Origin: Roseateles_E sp005503085
GTDB taxonomy: Bacteria > Pseudomonadota > Gammaproteobacteria > Burkholderiales > Burkholderiaceae_C
Direction of reading: 5' to 3'
Length of the DNA: 64,000 nucleotides
Assembly (NCBI RefSeq): GCF_028462495.1
Contig: NZ_JAQOWX010000010.1
Location: forward strand, 1-64,000
In this document: positions 9,076 to 18,049 of the stretch, in pieces
Numbering within the stretch: the stretch's first letter is position 1
Layout: each line of letters begins with the position of its first letter
The notes under the pieces: model-generated
Databases searched by the model: none
What the model was told of the DNA's origin: nothing
Seen by the model: only the letters and a program-made list of their open reading frames with translations
Position numbers and translations under genes: made by a program

Positions 9076-10110
9076 TCAAGCGCTGCGCGCGGCAGGCGCC
9101 ACAGCGGCCGGACGCGGCAGTTGCAGCAGGCCGCGCAGCGCAGCCCTGGCCTGGGGCCAGCGCCGGCGCAGCAGCAGCTTGGCCACATCCAGCAGGCACC
9201 AACACAGCACGGTCGGCATGAACAGGCGATGAAACCACCAGGTAAAGCGCAGCCGGTTGCGGAACAGGTAGTACAGCGACAGTGGCGAGCCGCCGCTGGC
9301 GGCCGTGCCGATGGACGCCCCCTCTTTGTGGAAGACCAGGCTGGCCGGCGCATAGCCGAGCTTGAAGCCGGCCGCTGCGCCGCGCGTGGCCCAGTCAATC
9401 TCTTCGCAATAGAGAAAGTAGTCCTCGCGCATCAGGCCCACCCGCTCCAGGAAGGCACGGCTGGCCAGCATGGCCGCGCCCACCACATACGAAAACTGCA
9501 GCTCTAGCGCGCTCCCATTCGCCGGTACATCGGCCAGCGTTTTAAAGGCACCCACGTGCCGTGAGCGCCCGCTCCAGCGCGAGTAGATCGCGCCGCCGAA
9601 GGCCTGCACCATCTGCGGCTCATCGAAGTACAGGAGGGTCGAGCCGCACAGACCAATTTCCGGGTGGGCCGCCATGCGGTCCAGTGCAAGCTGTAAAGCA
9701 TCAGGCTGGACGACGGTGTCGTTGTTGAGTACCCAGACATGCTGGCAGGCTGGATCGCGCAGCGCGAGGCGGATGCCAACGTTATTGCCAGCGGCGAAAC
9801 CCAGATTGGCACCGTTCTCAATGAGAGCCAGACGCAGATCCGGGCCCAACTGCCCGCCAGCCTCAGCTTCGGCACGTGTCAGCGACCTACATTGCGCGCC
9901 GAAGCGCTGCTGGCCCCAGGCCCGCAACTGCGCCAGCGACTCATCACGCGAAGCGTTGTCACAGACCAGCACGCGACAGGGCGTGGCCCCTTCGGCAAAA
10001 AGGCTCTCCAGGCACTCGATCGTGTCGCGCCAGCCGTTCCAGTTTAAAAGTACAACCGCTACCAGCCCTCTAGCCCTGTCCGTATTCGCGCCGCAGCTCA
10101 TCACGTCCAT
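9076..10110 (-). CDS. Glycosyltransferase family 2 protein
   Basis: 344 residues from ATG 10110, preceded by GGGAGGACC at good spacing. A GT-A fold is indicated by VVLLNWNGWRDTIECLESL at the start, VLVCDNASRDESL, and the metal-binding region VWVLNNDTVVQPD. YFLYCEEIDWATR is the acceptor-side motif of rhamnosyltransferase-like GT2 enzymes. A hydrophobic stretch near the C-terminus (WWFHRLFMPTVLCWCLLDV) may anchor the protein to the membrane. It starts 2 bp after the acyltransferase stop. This gene returns to the high GC of the locus after the AT-rich pair upstream. Confidence 0.93.
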   Translation of the reverse strand: MDVMSCGANTDRARGLVAVVLLNWNGWRDTIECLESLFAEGATPCRVLVCDNASRDESLAQLRAWGQQRFGAQCRSLTRAEAEAGGQLGPDLRLALIENGANLGFAAGNNVGIRLALRDPACQHVWVLNNDTVVQPDALQLALDRMAAHPEIGLCGSTLLYFDEPQMVQAFGGAIYSRWSGRSRHVGAFKTLADVPANGSALELQFSYVVGAAMLASRAFLERVGLMREDYFLYCEEIDWATRGAAAGFKLGYAPASLVFHKEGASIGTAASGGSPLSLYYLFRNRLRFTWWFHRLFMPTVLCWCLLDVAKLLLRRRWPQARAALRGLLQLPRPAAVAPAARSA

Positions 10111-10112
10111 GG

Positions 10113-11198
10113 TTAGGTCCTCCCGCCAGTCACAAACGCTAACAAACGGGGCGCACGCTGAGAAAGCAATCGATAAGCCAGATCGACGCCAATCAGGATA
10201 ACAAGCACGGGAAATGAATATGTCAACAAAATCATCCACGGCTCGGGAGCACTGCCCCAAATACCAAAGAAAAACTTCTTTAGCGCCAAGAGGGCCGGCT
10301 CATGAAGAGCAAACAAAAGGAATCCGGTTGGGGCTTGACGAAGAAGCCACTTAGAAGGCCGCTTAAACTGAAGTATCCAGTTAGAAGCAGAATACAGTGA
10401 CATTACTCCCAGCAACAGAAAAAGTCGATGAATATAGTCATTCCAAGCGGAATATCGAAACGCGAGATCCATAACCATCAGGGCCAGCGTAGCCAATAAC
10501 ATGACCCACCCAGCATCACCAAATCGAATACGCGCACCTTCAATACTTATGTATCCTCCCAAGCAGAAGAAAAATACAGCGGCCATTGACGGAATATCAA
10601 CAATCGACACCCCGAAGAACCAAGCAACGCCCAGAATTAGGATAAACAAGAAGTAGACAGCTTCAGACAGAAATACCAACGGCAAAGAAAGGAACACGCA
10701 CAGGATCAAATCACGCATGAACCAGAACTGATACGCGATCGGTGAGCGAGTTACGCCAACCCACAAATCCACTAAAGAAGTCCAGGGCAAACTGGAAATT
10801 TCACCGACCCGACTTTGTGGGCCTATCGGAACAACACCTGTTTGCTGCCCCAAATAGAAAACGATTAATACCATTAGTCCCCAGAAAAGAAATGGCAGGA
10901 CTAACGTTCGAACGCGCTTTCGCACTTGAGCTATCCACCCGTGGAAGCCACACCCATAACTGGCTCGAACAAAAAAATACCCTGCAAAGACAAAGAACGC
11001 AGGAACGCTAAGTCGCGAGACGACCTGGGAAATAAAGTACATGACTGCATCTGATACTTCACTGCGCCCCTGCAAAGATGAGAGACCTCCGCCGTACCGA
11101 TTGACAGGATCATAGGCATGGACGAGAACGACTCCCACCATTAGCGGATAGCGAAGTATTTCGATCCATTCAAAATCTCTACCTCTATCTTTAGTCAT
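10113..11198 (-). CDS. Acyltransferase family 3 (OafA-like) membrane protein
   Basis: 361 residues with about ten hydrophobic segments. The N-terminus FEWIEILRYPLMVGVVLVHAY holds the arginine and the histidine of the acyltransferase-3 family. Such enzymes transfer acetyl or succinyl groups to sugars of surface polysaccharides, so this one probably decorates the exopolysaccharide repeat. The gene is visibly AT-richer than its neighbours and uses codons such as AAA, ATA and TTA that are rare elsewhere here. Together with the next upstream gene it looks like a horizontally acquired segment. It lies 36 bp after the ligase/polymerase gene. Confidence 0.88.
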   Translation of the reverse strand: MTKDRGRDFEWIEILRYPLMVGVVLVHAYDPVNRYGGGLSSLQGRSEVSDAVMYFISQVVSRLSVPAFFVFAGYFFVRASYGCGFHGWIAQVRKRVRTLVLPFLFWGLMVLIVFYLGQQTGVVPIGPQSRVGEISSLPWTSLVDLWVGVTRSPIAYQFWFMRDLILCVFLSLPLVFLSEAVYFLFILILGVAWFFGVSIVDIPSMAAVFFFCLGGYISIEGARIRFGDAGWVMLLATLALMVMDLAFRYSAWNDYIHRLFLLLGVMSLYSASNWILQFKRPSKWLLRQAPTGFLLFALHEPALLALKKFFFGIWGSAPEPWMILLTYSFPVLVILIGVDLAYRLLSQRAPRLLAFVTGGRT

Positions 11199-11234
11199 AT
11201 CAAGATTTGAAAGAGAAGGCGCCCCCGCACAACA

Positions 11235-12683
11235 TCAGATAGAGTTGTACTTTGTTCTATATCTAGATTGACGAAGCGAATCATCACCAGGAATCGAATT
11301 TCCACTAACAAGAATAACGAGAAGTGCAGAGAGGAATATTATGCTAAAGGAATTCATTAATTCCGGCTGGGTAAAACAAAGCCCCAGCACTGCAGGCAGC
11401 GTTACAAGGGCGGCTGTTTTTAATGGCAGATCTTCAGCTTTTGTCGACCCTAGAGACCTATACCCCGCACGCCAAGACATAAAAATTAGCCACAAAATAG
11501 AAACTGTCGCCGGCAAGCCAACCTTCAATGCCATAAACAAATAACTATTGTGTACATAACGAGTGTGCTCCTCAAACAAACGCAATTCTGGAACCCATTT
11601 TCTATACTCCCCCCCAAGGCCAACCCCGAAAACTGGCGAGCTAGCAATTCGGCTAGATGCAGCCTCATTCTCCAATTTCCGCCAACCCAATGAGGTTCTA
11701 TTTCCACCTTCGTCCGCGATGCTGAATATTCTTTCAGATATAGAATTTGCGATACTAGGCTTAAATATTGACAAACCAACGGTGCCGACGCCACCAATTA
11801 TGGTCAAGGAGATTAGCATCAGTGTCGCTCGCTTGGCACCGACAAAGAACAGGCAAAGAAATAGGGCTGCTACTGACCAAATCCATAATGCTCTGCCGAA
11901 ATTCACATAAAGAGCCAACAGTAATATAGAAATTATTGGCGCAGCCACAAACCACTTTTTTCGCCCATACGCGAACGCAACTATCACCCAGACAAGCGCT
12001 AGCATGACAAATATGAACCCAGGCATTTGAACTCGCGTCAATGCCGTCTGATAATCACCATTTGTTTCCAGCGCACCAACTCGGCCGCTGGCAATAACTT
12101 GAATGCCAGTTGCCCATTGAAATATTGCGAAGATAGAAACTAATGCGGCCACCGCAGCCAGGGTCCGTGCTAATTTCCGAAAACCGGCAGGTGTCGAATT
12201 CGTTAACCAATAGAGGGCCGGCAACCACAACCAATATAGAAAAGATCGCCCATCACGGTAGATGTACGGAACCTGGTTTCTGTAAAAAAGAAATGCAAGA
12301 ACAAGAGATATTGAAGTTCCTGCTATAAAAATCAAAAATGGAACTAGATACTGTCGAGGTAAAAAAAACTTAGAACTTGTTGATACTATTTTCAAAGAAA
12401 ATATTATCAACAAAACTACTGTCGCCAGATCTGCAATCTTCAAATCTGGGGACAGCAATGCAATAAGTAAATAGAAAAATAGACCAGCCCACGGGGAAAA
12501 CCAGGCCAATAGCGGGAATACCGATGCCAGACACAATATAATTACATATTGCCACGGCAGAAATACACATATCAGCCCTAGGAAGGCAGCAAACAGCAGC
12601 AATCCCAACAATGCGGCAGCCTGCCCGATACCACCCATACTGGGCAATCGGCGCAGTTCTAGCGCAGGCGATTTGATTGCCAT
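11235..12683 (-). CDS. O-antigen ligase / polymerase family membrane protein
   Basis: 482 residues and about 12 transmembrane segments, with a large periplasmic loop before the C-terminal helices (roughly residues 310-390; RLFEEHTRYVHNSYLFMALKVGLPA). That loop motif, with H-N-x-Y/F-L, is typical of the Wzy_C/WaaL superfamily. In an exopolysaccharide locus with a flippase and EpsE/EpsF export genes, the likely role is polymerisation of repeat units (Wzy). Strongly AT-rich compared with the rest of the window. It starts 2 bp after the pyruvyl transferase stop. Polymerase rather than ligase is inferred from context. Confidence 0.88.
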   Translation of the reverse strand: MAIKSPALELRRLPSMGGIGQAAALLGLLLFAAFLGLICVFLPWQYVIILCLASVFPLLAWFSPWAGLFFYLLIALLSPDLKIADLATVVLLIIFSLKIVSTSSKFFLPRQYLVPFLIFIAGTSISLVLAFLFYRNQVPYIYRDGRSFLYWLWLPALYWLTNSTPAGFRKLARTLAAVAALVSIFAIFQWATGIQVIASGRVGALETNGDYQTALTRVQMPGFIFVMLALVWVIVAFAYGRKKWFVAAPIISILLLALYVNFGRALWIWSVAALFLCLFFVGAKRATLMLISLTIIGGVGTVGLSIFKPSIANSISERIFSIADEGGNRTSLGWRKLENEAASSRIASSPVFGVGLGGEYRKWVPELRLFEEHTRYVHNSYLFMALKVGLPATVSILWLIFMSWRAGYRSLGSTKAEDLPLKTAALVTLPAVLGLCFTQPELMNSFSIIFLSALLVILVSGNSIPGDDSLRQSRYRTKYNSI

Positions 12684-12685
12684 AC

Positions 12686-13879
12686 TCAGCCTTTCACCAA
12701 GGCGCGCGCAAGCACGTCCTCGTAACGAGTAATCCGCTCCGCTACCAGTTGCAGCGCCACATCGACCTGCTGCTTCACTTGCTCACGCGCGCGCAGCGCG
12801 TCGTCGATTCGCTTGAGCACCTGCACCTGCGACTCGACCTTGCAGTCGGCCACATGCGCGTAACCCAGCGTGCCGAACAAGCCATTGAACTTGCGGCTGT
12901 AGGCCATCGGCACCACCGGCACGCCGGTCGAGAAGGCGGCGATACAGGCGTGCATGCGTGCGCCTGTGAAGAAATCCATGCCGGCGATATAGGACTTGGC
13001 TTCCGAGGGCCGGGTGAACACGGGCGAGAGGATCACGCCCGGGAACTCGGTAGCGAGGATCTTGGCGGCATGCACATCGTCTTCGATCGGCATGTGAGGC
13101 TCGATCACATGGCTGACCAGATGCACCTCAACCTCGGGGCGTGCACTCAGATCGGCCAGCAGCGCCCTCAGGGTGGCGGCGTAGTCGATGCTCAGACCGA
13201 ACTGGTTGTTGCCGGTATAGCCGCCATTGAAGAGCAGGCCGGAAACGTTGATGCCAACGCGGACCCTGCCGTCCGCCGGCCGTGCCGGCCGGATGAAGGG
13301 CAGGCGGAAGGCCACGTCAATGGCCTCGTCCACATTGCCGCTGATGCCAAGCTGCTTCAGATAGGCGGTGGAAAGATTGTCGCGCGCGAACACGCGGGCA
13401 CAGCGCCGCATCACCTGCTGGGCCAGGATGCGGGCGATGGCGCCATCGAAGGGGCCGATGGTCTGCGGCGACAGTATCAGTGGCTTGCCCAGCAAGCAGA
13501 CGATGTTCTTGCTGAGCCAGTAAAACATGAAACGCTTGAGGCCATAGATGTCGGCGAAGCTGTCGCCCTCGCCGATGTCGAGCACCAGATCGCAGCGGCG
13601 CACGGCCTCGCGGAATTCCCTGCGGAAGACGCGGATGCGGGTGACCTCTAGTTCATGGCCAGCGGCTCGCAGTTCGGCGGCCAGTTCGGGCACGCCGGCG
13701 TCGCTGGTGCCCAGCACCACGAACCGCAGGGCCAGGCCCAGCTTTTCGGCAACGCCGCGCACGATGGCGATATTCGATTCGGTCAGGGCCCCCACGCCCA
13801 GATTGCCCGAGCCGAGCGAATGCCACATCAGGCCCACTGTCACGCGACGCTTCGGCGCTGACTTGTTGTTCGTGCTCAC
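12686..13879 (-). CDS. Polysaccharide pyruvyl transferase family protein
   Basis: 397 residues. The start is GTG 13879, overlapping the upstream stop as GTGA. The family is recognised from GLMWHSLGSGNLGVGALTES near the N-terminus, DIGEGDSFADIYGLKRF, LSPQTIGPF, FARDNLST, and the C-terminal GARMHACIAAFSTGVPVVPMAYSRKF. Members transfer ketal pyruvate from phosphoenolpyruvate onto sugars, adding negative charge to the polysaccharide. Tight coupling to the FrhB-like Fe-S gene upstream is a recurring pairing in polysaccharide loci. Confidence 0.92.
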   Translation of the reverse strand: MSTNNKSAPKRRVTVGLMWHSLGSGNLGVGALTESNIAIVRGVAEKLGLALRFVVLGTSDAGVPELAAELRAAGHELEVTRIRVFRREFREAVRRCDLVLDIGEGDSFADIYGLKRFMFYWLSKNIVCLLGKPLILSPQTIGPFDGAIARILAQQVMRRCARVFARDNLSTAYLKQLGISGNVDEAIDVAFRLPFIRPARPADGRVRVGINVSGLLFNGGYTGNNQFGLSIDYAATLRALLADLSARPEVEVHLVSHVIEPHMPIEDDVHAAKILATEFPGVILSPVFTRPSEAKSYIAGMDFFTGARMHACIAAFSTGVPVVPMAYSRKFNGLFGTLGYAHVADCKVESQVQVLKRIDDALRAREQVKQQVDVALQLVAERITRYEDVLARALVKG

Positions 13880-15108
13880 AACTGTTCTCCCTTGGCGCGG
13901 CGCAAAGTGCCCCACGCATTCCTCAACCATTCGATCTTGTTGGCTTGCAGCGCGGCCTTGAGCAGACCCATGCGACGGTAGCGCGGCGCATGGCGGCGCG
14001 CCAGCCAGGTGGCCAGCAGACGGCCCAGCACCATCTGCTTGCGGTTGACCTGGTAGGGCTGCATGCGGGCGATATCGGACACCGGCAGCTCGTCAGCCGA
14101 CAGGGCGCCTGCGGCCATCGCCGCGCTGACCATAGCTTCGCCCCGGCGGGTGCGGCTGAGGATCAGGCTGCGGCCGTCGCGCTCGGCGAAGTCGGGGTAG
14201 CCGTCTTTGCCATACCAGGCATCGGCGCAGACGATGTCGGCGAACTCGCCGGTGCCGTCGGGGCAGATCTTGCAGCGGAACTGCAGATGCTTGTTCAGCA
14301 CCGTGCCCCAGGAGCTGTTGTAATCGGTCTCGTAGACCTTGCCATCATGCGTGACGGCCTTGGCCATGCCGGGCCAGCCGTCGCCCCGGTAGCGGAAGCT
14401 CTTGAGCTGGCTGCGGTCGGCACCGAGCTTGTCGAGCAGTTCGTGAGTGCCCCTGATGCTGGGAATGCCGGCGCACATGAAGGAGATCATGCAGACCACC
14501 AGCCGGTCCACGCGCGCGTCATGCAGCGCATAGCGGCGCAGCGCGGCCACGTCGCAAGGCTTGCCGACGAAGGCAAAGCGCTCGCCACGCGCCAGCAGAG
14601 CGTCTAGCCCGGCCAGTGGCGCGGACGGTGCATAGCGCGAGCCGGCGGCGGCAAGCACTTCGGCGCGGCTGCGGCTGAGCCGCATCTCGTTGCGCAGCGG
14701 GTCTGCGTCGCTCACCGCGATCTGGGCCACGAAGTCGACCTGGGCGGTGTCCAGCAGCCAGCTCGCGATGGCGGAGATGCCGCCGCCGGACGAGCCCTGG
14801 CGCCGGATCTCGGGATCCAGCGAGTGACCGGCCCGCACGCCGACCAGCGGGCCCCACAAAGTATGTTGGGGCGCTGCGTCGGGCTGCGGCGCGTGGCCGA
14901 CATGCATGCCGGGGCAGACATCGCGCAGCACGCGCGCCTGTTGCTCAGACAGCGCCGCACGGACATAGGGCCGCAAATAGCCGGCGCTGCTCAAACGCAT
15001 CTGCACCACCGCCTCGCCCGCCACCGACTGGCATAGACCACAGCCGGCGCAAAGCCCGTTCTCGGCGACGGTCTGAATGATGGATGGGGTGGTGGCGGAA
15101 GCTGACAT
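13876..15108 (-). CDS. FrhB-type Fe-S protein (coenzyme F420 hydrogenase/dehydrogenase beta subunit C-terminal domain)
   Basis: 410 residues from ATG 15108; GTG 15132 (418 residues) is an alternative and neither has a strong ribosome site. Cysteines C20, C23 and C26 (NGLCAGCGLCQ) with C65 (DVCPGM) suggest a [4Fe-4S] cluster, and a second cysteine group lies in FRCKICPDGTGEFADIVCADAW. KQGSSGGGIS-type residues (RRQGSSGGGISAIASWLL) are conserved in the FrhB family. In polysaccharide loci this domain accompanies pyruvyl transferases; its redox role there is not established. The stop overlaps the pyruvyl transferase start by 4 nt. Confidence 0.87.
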   Translation of the reverse strand: MSASATTPSIIQTVAENGLCAGCGLCQSVAGEAVVQMRLSSAGYLRPYVRAALSEQQARVLRDVCPGMHVGHAPQPDAAPQHTLWGPLVGVRAGHSLDPEIRRQGSSGGGISAIASWLLDTAQVDFVAQIAVSDADPLRNEMRLSRSRAEVLAAAGSRYAPSAPLAGLDALLARGERFAFVGKPCDVAALRRYALHDARVDRLVVCMISFMCAGIPSIRGTHELLDKLGADRSQLKSFRYRGDGWPGMAKAVTHDGKVYETDYNSSWGTVLNKHLQFRCKICPDGTGEFADIVCADAWYGKDGYPDFAERDGRSLILSRTRRGEAMVSAAMAAGALSADELPVSDIARMQPYQVNRKQMVLGRLLATWLARRHAPRYRRMGLLKAALQANKIEWLRNAWGTLRRAKGEQL

Positions 15109-15135
15109 GGATGAACGGGGATTGCTGGGCACGGC

Positions 15136-16416
15136 CTAGAGCTTCGGCAGGTGCAGAAAGGGGATGAAGCTGGCGGCGGCGGCAGTCGCGATGGCGGGTT
15201 GCCGCCAGCCCAGACCGGAGAGCTGCAAGCCGCGCGCGATGTAGGCCAATGCCAGCAGAGCATTGCCTATCGTGAGGCACGCCAGCCAGCCCACCATGCC
15301 GTACTGCGGCACGGCCACCCAGCTCAGCGCGGCAACTACCAGCCACTGCACGACGTTGATCGCCGCACGGTAGTTCTGCTGACCGGCCGAGGTCAGCAGC
15401 ACGCCCCAGGAGGCGGCAAAGAAACGCACGAAAAAGAGCAGGCCGAACCAGGGCAGCACGGCGGCCAGCGGTGCGTAATCGGCACCGAACAACAGCGCAA
15501 CCAGAGGCTCGGCGAGCAAGGCCAGGGCCAGCCCGAAGGCGAGCCCGACGCTGACAAAGGCCCACTGGATACGCCCGGACTCGGCCCGGAAGCGCTGCTT
15601 GTCACCCGAGGTGGCGGCTGCTCTCGGCAGAAAGACGTTGGCAAGAATGCCCGCCGCTTGCGCTCCGCCATTGAACAGGCGCATGCCGGCCTGATAAAGG
15701 CCCACGGCCACCGGGCCGATGAAGTGGTTCAGCACCACGCTGTCGATCTGGCCGATCAGGCTCTGCAAACTGAAATCGATGGCGTAGGACTTGGTGCGCA
15801 TCACGCAGGTCCAGGCCTTGGCCAGCGGCGCAGGCCGCATGCCCTTGAAGTAAGCGCGCTGAGCAAGGCTGGTAATGGCAAGCACGAGCAGACGGGACGC
15901 AAGAAACGCTCCCGCCGCGACAAGTGGCTCGGCGCGCCACCAGAGCGCCAGCGTCACGACGGCAAATTGGGCCAGCACCGCGATGGAGGCGATGCGGGTT
16001 TCCTCGGCAAAGCGGTTGGTGGCGCGGTAGCCGACGTTGTAGAACTCGGTCAGCGATTCGGCCAGCTGTGCGGCCAGTAGCAGCGCGAAGATCAGGCGCA
16101 AATCGGGGCTGACCCAGGGCAGGCTCGCCAGGGCCAGCAGCAGCACCAGTGCGGTCAGCAGCAGCTTGGCCGACAGCACCTCGGACATGATGCTGCGGGC
16201 CGAGGCCGGAACAGCGCCAATCTCACGCAGCAGGTAGGGTGCGAGGCCGTAGTTGGCGATCAGCGACAGCAGGGTGGCCACCGACAGCCACAGCATCAGC
16301 ACCCCAAATTGCGCCGGCCCGAGCAGGCGCGCCATCACGACGAAGGTCAGCATCCCGAAACCGAGACGCAGGGCCGTGCTGGTGCCCATCAGGGCGAGGT
16401 TGCGAACAAGTGACAT
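15136..16416 (-). CDS. Polysaccharide flippase (Wzx-like, oligosaccharide flippase family)
   Basis: 426 residues with about 12 hydrophobic helices. The N-terminus LALMGTSTALRLGFGMLTFVVMARLLGPAQFGVLML is characteristic of the polysaccharide biosynthesis/MATE-like flippase family. It should move lipid-linked repeat units across the inner membrane, between the glycosyltransferases and the export proteins EpsE/EpsF. It follows epsI by 37 bp and precedes the FrhB-like gene by 27 bp (3 bp if GTG 15132 is used). Confidence 0.9.
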   Translation of the reverse strand: MSLVRNLALMGTSTALRLGFGMLTFVVMARLLGPAQFGVLMLWLSVATLLSLIANYGLAPYLLREIGAVPASARSIMSEVLSAKLLLTALVLLLALASLPWVSPDLRLIFALLLAAQLAESLTEFYNVGYRATNRFAEETRIASIAVLAQFAVVTLALWWRAEPLVAAGAFLASRLLVLAITSLAQRAYFKGMRPAPLAKAWTCVMRTKSYAIDFSLQSLIGQIDSVVLNHFIGPVAVGLYQAGMRLFNGGAQAAGILANVFLPRAAATSGDKQRFRAESGRIQWAFVSVGLAFGLALALLAEPLVALLFGADYAPLAAVLPWFGLLFFVRFFAASWGVLLTSAGQQNYRAAINVVQWLVVAALSWVAVPQYGMVGWLACLTIGNALLALAYIARGLQLSGLGWRQPAIATAAAASFIPFLHLPKL

Positions 16417-16453
16417 TCGTTGGCATATCTGCGGCGAACCGCCGGCATTCGAT

Positions 16454-17158
16454 TCAGGACGACAGGCCGGAACCGGCCAGGCGCTGGCGCTGCTGCGGCG
16501 TCAGTGCGGCCAGCATCTGCGCGGCGAACTGATCCTGCAAGACAAAGGCGCCGACGCTGTCGCGGTCAATCGTGGACACGCGGAACAGCAGGCCGTCGGG
16601 GATCAGGTCGCGAAAGCCGTACTCCATCTCGGCGAACTTCTTGTTGATGCCGCCCCGCACCGCCTTCTCGCCAATCACGGTCCAGTAGGTGACAGGTTCG
16701 TAGCGCTGGTTGCCCAGCACCGTCTCGAGACGGCGCGCGGGGATCGCGGTGCCGGCGAGCTGCAGATCCACCGGCTTGTTGCTCTTGAGCTGGAAGCCCT
16801 GCGCGGGGTAGCAGATCTCGGGGTAGTGCATCTGCATGCTGTCGCGCTGGTCGTTGCCGTAAGCAATGCTCAGCATGATGCGCTGGCCACGGCTGTTGAC
16901 ATAGGTGCGCGAGAGGATCTGGCTGTAGAGCTGGTTCAGCAGCTCTTCCTGCTGCGGATTCACGACGCCGCCCACAATGGTGGTGTCCTGCTGCCAGTCG
17001 CCGAAGCGGCTGGGGATGATCTGCTCCAGCTCGAATTCGCCGTGCAGTGTGGCCATGCGGGTCGTGGGTGTGAGCTTCCAGCCGACGGCCGCCGCAGCGG
17101 CCATCAGCACCAGCGCCACGCTGGCTCGCCGGACCTGGCTTTTGGGCGTGTTGTTCAT
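16454..17158 (-). CDS. epsI: Exosortase-associated protein EpsI, B type
   Basis: 234 residues. One N-terminal membrane anchor (VALVLMAAAAAVGW) is followed by a periplasmic domain with PSRFGDWQQD, ISYGN-like ISIAYGNDQRD and the family signature MHYPEICYPAQGF. EpsI always travels with an exosortase and is thought to assist in processing or polysaccharide export; its biochemistry is not settled. The ATG overlaps the xrtB stop in ATGA (17158-17155). A longer in-frame reading into xrtB is a shadow. Confidence 0.93.
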   Translation of the reverse strand: MNNTPKSQVRRASVALVLMAAAAAVGWKLTPTTRMATLHGEFELEQIIPSRFGDWQQDTTIVGGVVNPQQEELLNQLYSQILSRTYVNSRGQRIMLSIAYGNDQRDSMQMHYPEICYPAQGFQLKSNKPVDLQLAGTAIPARRLETVLGNQRYEPVTYWTVIGEKAVRGGINKKFAEMEYGFRDLIPDGLLFRVSTIDRDSVGAFVLQDQFAAQMLAALTPQQRQRLAGSGLSS

Positions 17159-18039
17159 GATGTTGCTTGCTCCTTGCTCAGACGGCCGCTGCCAAAGCGC
17201 AGCAGGCTGTCGGTGGCGATGATGAGCATCAGTGCGCTCATGAACAGCACCATGCCGGCAAAGCCGTGCAGGAAGCCCTGGCCGGCTTCGTCGCCGAAGT
17301 GGTAGGTGATCAGGGTCAGCACCATCACGCGGATGACATTGGCCGCAAAGCTGATCGGCACGATCAGGATGGCCAGAGCCACATTGCGGAACAGCGAGGC
17401 GTAGCGGACGATGTTGAGGTACAGCAGGCCCAGCGCTTCGAGCGTGAACAGCGTGTGCAGACCGGCGCAGGCATCGGCCACCAGCAGCTGGTAGGGGCCG
17501 ATCTGCAGGATCACGCCGGTGCGGCTGATCGGGTAGCCGACCGCGTGCAGGATGTTCTCGGCCACATAGGAGACGGCCATCTTCATCGGCTGGGTCAGCG
17601 CGTCCACCACGGCACCCGGCAGCGGGATCATGAAGAACATGAAGAAGATCGCGAAGCCGATGGCCTTGAGCTGGCGCGGGCCGCGCAGCAGCAGCACGAT
17701 GCCGCACACCATCGCGATGGCCGAGCCGACCTCGAACAGCCAGATGCCCTGTGAGCGCCCGATGGCATAGGCCATGCCGCCCAGCACCAGCAGAATCCAG
17801 GCCAGCATGGGTTTCGGCGGCGAGCTGCTGACATCCATCAGCTCGCCCCATTTGCGGTAGATCAGCCAGATCGTGACACCCAGCACGATGGGACCATGAC
17901 CTTGCTCATCGGTCGCCCAGAGGCCGTTGAACAGGCTCACCAGCGTGGGCCCATACATGGCCACCAGGCCGAGCCCGGCGATCAGCCAGGGCACCAAATG
18001 GGCGCGGCCTTTGTCGGCCGGTGCCAGTGCTGCGCTCAT
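17155..18039 (-). CDS. xrtB: Exosortase B
   Basis: 294 residues with about eight transmembrane helices. The catalytic triad proposed for exosortases is visible: Cys191 in VADACAGLHTL, Arg237 in AANVIRVMVL and His258 in GFLHGFAG. I chose ATG 18039 over GTG 18048 because GAGGTGA, an almost perfect Shine-Dalgarno that overlaps the epsG stop, sits 5 nt before it. Exosortases process C-terminal PEP-CTERM signals; type B occurs with EpsD-EpsG exopolysaccharide genes, as here. No PEP-CTERM protein is encoded in this window. Confidence 0.95.
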   Translation of the reverse strand: MSAALAPADKGRAHLVPWLIAGLGLVAMYGPTLVSLFNGLWATDEQGHGPIVLGVTIWLIYRKWGELMDVSSSPPKPMLAWILLVLGGMAYAIGRSQGIWLFEVGSAIAMVCGIVLLLRGPRQLKAIGFAIFFMFFMIPLPGAVVDALTQPMKMAVSYVAENILHAVGYPISRTGVILQIGPYQLLVADACAGLHTLFTLEALGLLYLNIVRYASLFRNVALAILIVPISFAANVIRVMVLTLITYHFGDEAGQGFLHGFAGMVLFMSALMLIIATDSLLRFGSGRLSKEQATS

Positions 18040-18049
18040 CGGGGTCACC

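Noticed and set aside
7850..9238. N-terminal extension of the glycosyltransferase to 9238
   Set aside because: A strong AGGAGG and the family N-terminus place the start at 9058; the extension overlaps the GT2 gene.
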